DNA of 64,000 bases. It comes from Flavobacteriales bacterium (GTDB taxonomy: Bacteria > Bacteroidota > Bacteroidia > Flavobacteriales > Schleiferiaceae). The stretch lies in contig CP051243.1 in NCBI GenBank assembly GCA_017795025.1, positions 2,876,897-2,940,896 on the forward strand, read 5' to 3'. Positions 63,194 to 64,000 of the stretch are shown one piece after another; the stretch's first letter is position 1; every line of letters starts with the position of its first letter. The notes beneath the pieces were generated by a model. It saw only the letters and a list, made by a program, of their open reading frames with translations, was not told the origin of the DNA and ran no database searches. The position numbers and the translations under genes are program-made.

Positions 63194-64000
63194 ATGGCAT
63201 ATACCAAACAAGAGGTATTACAAGCTTTAAAAGATATACCGGCCACTAAAGGCGGCACCAATTTGGTGGATGCTGGTCATGTGAAAAATGTGCAAATTTT
63301 TGGCGATGAGCTCGTGGTTGATGTAATCAGCGAGTCTCCCGCTTTGCACGTAAAGAAAAAGTTGGAGGTGGATATCCTCAAGGCGGTCCACGAGAAGGTG
63401 GATGCCAAGATTAAGATCACCGTAAATATTGAAGTCCCCAAGGCGGCAGAGGAGCGGGCGAATATGATTCGCGGTGCCGAATTACCCGGGGTGAAAAACA
63501 TAATTGCCGTGGCTTCCGGAAAAGGAGGCGTGGGCAAATCTACAGTGGCTTCCAACCTTGCGATCAGCTTAAAGCAGATGGGCTTTAAAGTGGGATTAGT
63601 AGATGCTGATATTTACGGACCATCGGTGCCAACTATGTTCGATGTTACCACGGCTCGCCCTGGAACCATTAACGTGAATGGTGAAAGTAAGATGGACCCG
63701 GTAGAAGCCTACGGTATAAAGATCTTGTCGATTGGCTTTTTTGCTAAGCCCGATCAGGCGGTAGTTTGGCGAGGTCCTATGGCTTCCAAAGCCTTAAATC
63801 AGTTGCTTCGCGATGCCCATTGGGGAGAACTCGACTTTATGATTTTAGACCTGCCTCCAGGTACAGGTGATATTCACCTTTCTACGGTGCAGGCTGTTCC
63901 CATTACAGGCGCCGTTATTGTGAGTACGCCCCAAAATGTGGCTTTGGCCGATGCCCGAAAAGGGGTGGCTATGTTTAAAGTAGAGAATATCAATGTTCCG
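63194..64000 (+). CDS. Mrp/NBP35-family Fe-S cluster carrier ATPase, 3'-truncated by window edge
   Basis: A DUF59-like domain (about 1-90) is followed by a ParA/MinD-type P-loop ATPase: [10 protein letters not shown] (deviant Walker A), [14 protein letters not shown] and [12 protein letters not shown]. This is the ApbC/Mrp architecture that carries Fe-S clusters to target proteins. The frame is open at the window end after 269 codons, so the C-terminal CxxC region is not seen. The start is the ATG at 63194, 19 bases after a TAnnTTTG element. Confidence 0.93.
   Translation, partial: MAYTKQEVLQALKDIPATKGGTNLVDAGHVKNVQIFGDELVVDVISESPALHVKKKLEVDILKAVHEKVDAKIKITVNIEVPKAAEERANMIRGAELPGVKNIIAVASGKGGVGKSTVASNLAISLKQMGFKVGLVDADIYGPSVPTMFDVTTARPGTINVNGESKMDPVEAYGIKILSIGFFAKPDQAVVWRGPMASKALNQLLRDAHWGELDFMILDLPPGTGDIHLSTVQAVPITGAVIVSTPQNVALADARKGVAMFKVENINVP

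Noticed and set aside
1-64000. CRISPR arrays, tRNA or rRNA genes, and insertion sequences
   Set aside because: No regularly spaced repeats, cloverleaf-like sequence, rRNA segment or transposase was recognised by eye; a covariance-model search would be the decisive check.

Overview
The window looks like a chromosomal segment of a Bacteroidota bacterium, most likely of the Flavobacteriales. The supporting markers are a complete Bat (aerotolerance) operon, a type IX secretion (T9SS) sorting domain, an S46 dipeptidyl-peptidase, DUF4270 and DUF4173 proteins, TAnnTTTG promoter elements and few Shine-Dalgarno sites. The exact lineage is an inference. No rRNA, tRNA, CRISPR array or insertion sequence was recognised.

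Left edge (1-4490): an AT-richer accessory island with four tightly overlapping plus-strand genes. They are a C5-cytosine DNA methyltransferase (its start lies outside the window), a protein with two GHKL ATPase modules (a MORC/Hsp90-like one and a histidine-kinase-like one), a receiver-like protein and a small caspase/CHAT-like cysteine protease candidate. A fifth overlapping reading frame runs into the neighbouring core gene and looks truncated at the island boundary. This is the best candidate for an undescribed conflict or defence system here: DNA modification, ATPase sensor, relay, suicide protease.

4495-15195: a BioD-like/DRTGG ATPase, dgt (dGTPase), then the eight-gene Bat operon on the minus strand (moxR, DUF58, BatD/DUF4381-like, batA, batB, batC, batD, batE), whose genes overlap almost throughout. 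15622-25004: a secreted PhoX-like T9SS protein, a di-haem peroxidase, a 7TMR-DISM hybrid kinase overlapping a fructosamine-kinase-like gene, pdeM and an MltF-like transglycosylase.

25144-40274 is mostly housekeeping: DPP7-type S46 peptidase, cystathionine gamma-synthase, SDR, Spy-like protein, acyl-CoA carboxylase beta subunit, thioredoxin-like protein, DUF4173 membrane protein, purQ, an XRE regulator, a CLC channel/antiporter, aspS, tadA and a bacilliredoxin. 40378-47624: a RavA-type MoxR ATPase without its usual partner, a vWA protein with a TonB-plug-like domain preceded by a short degenerate paralogue, a lipoprotein with a striking Trp/Arg block, and an outer-membrane barrel candidate.

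47683-54914: an NtrY-like kinase and NtrC-like sigma-54 activator, divergent from an adaptor/ATPase/permease export system. A sigma-54-like promoter and an upstream inverted repeat lie between them, which suggests direct control. 54980-64000: glmS, a DUF4270 lipoprotein, a short GT5-only glycogen-synthase-like protein, panC, panD, a flippase-like membrane protein, a degenerate nucleotidyltransferase-like protein, radA and an Mrp/NBP35 Fe-S carrier cut by the right edge.
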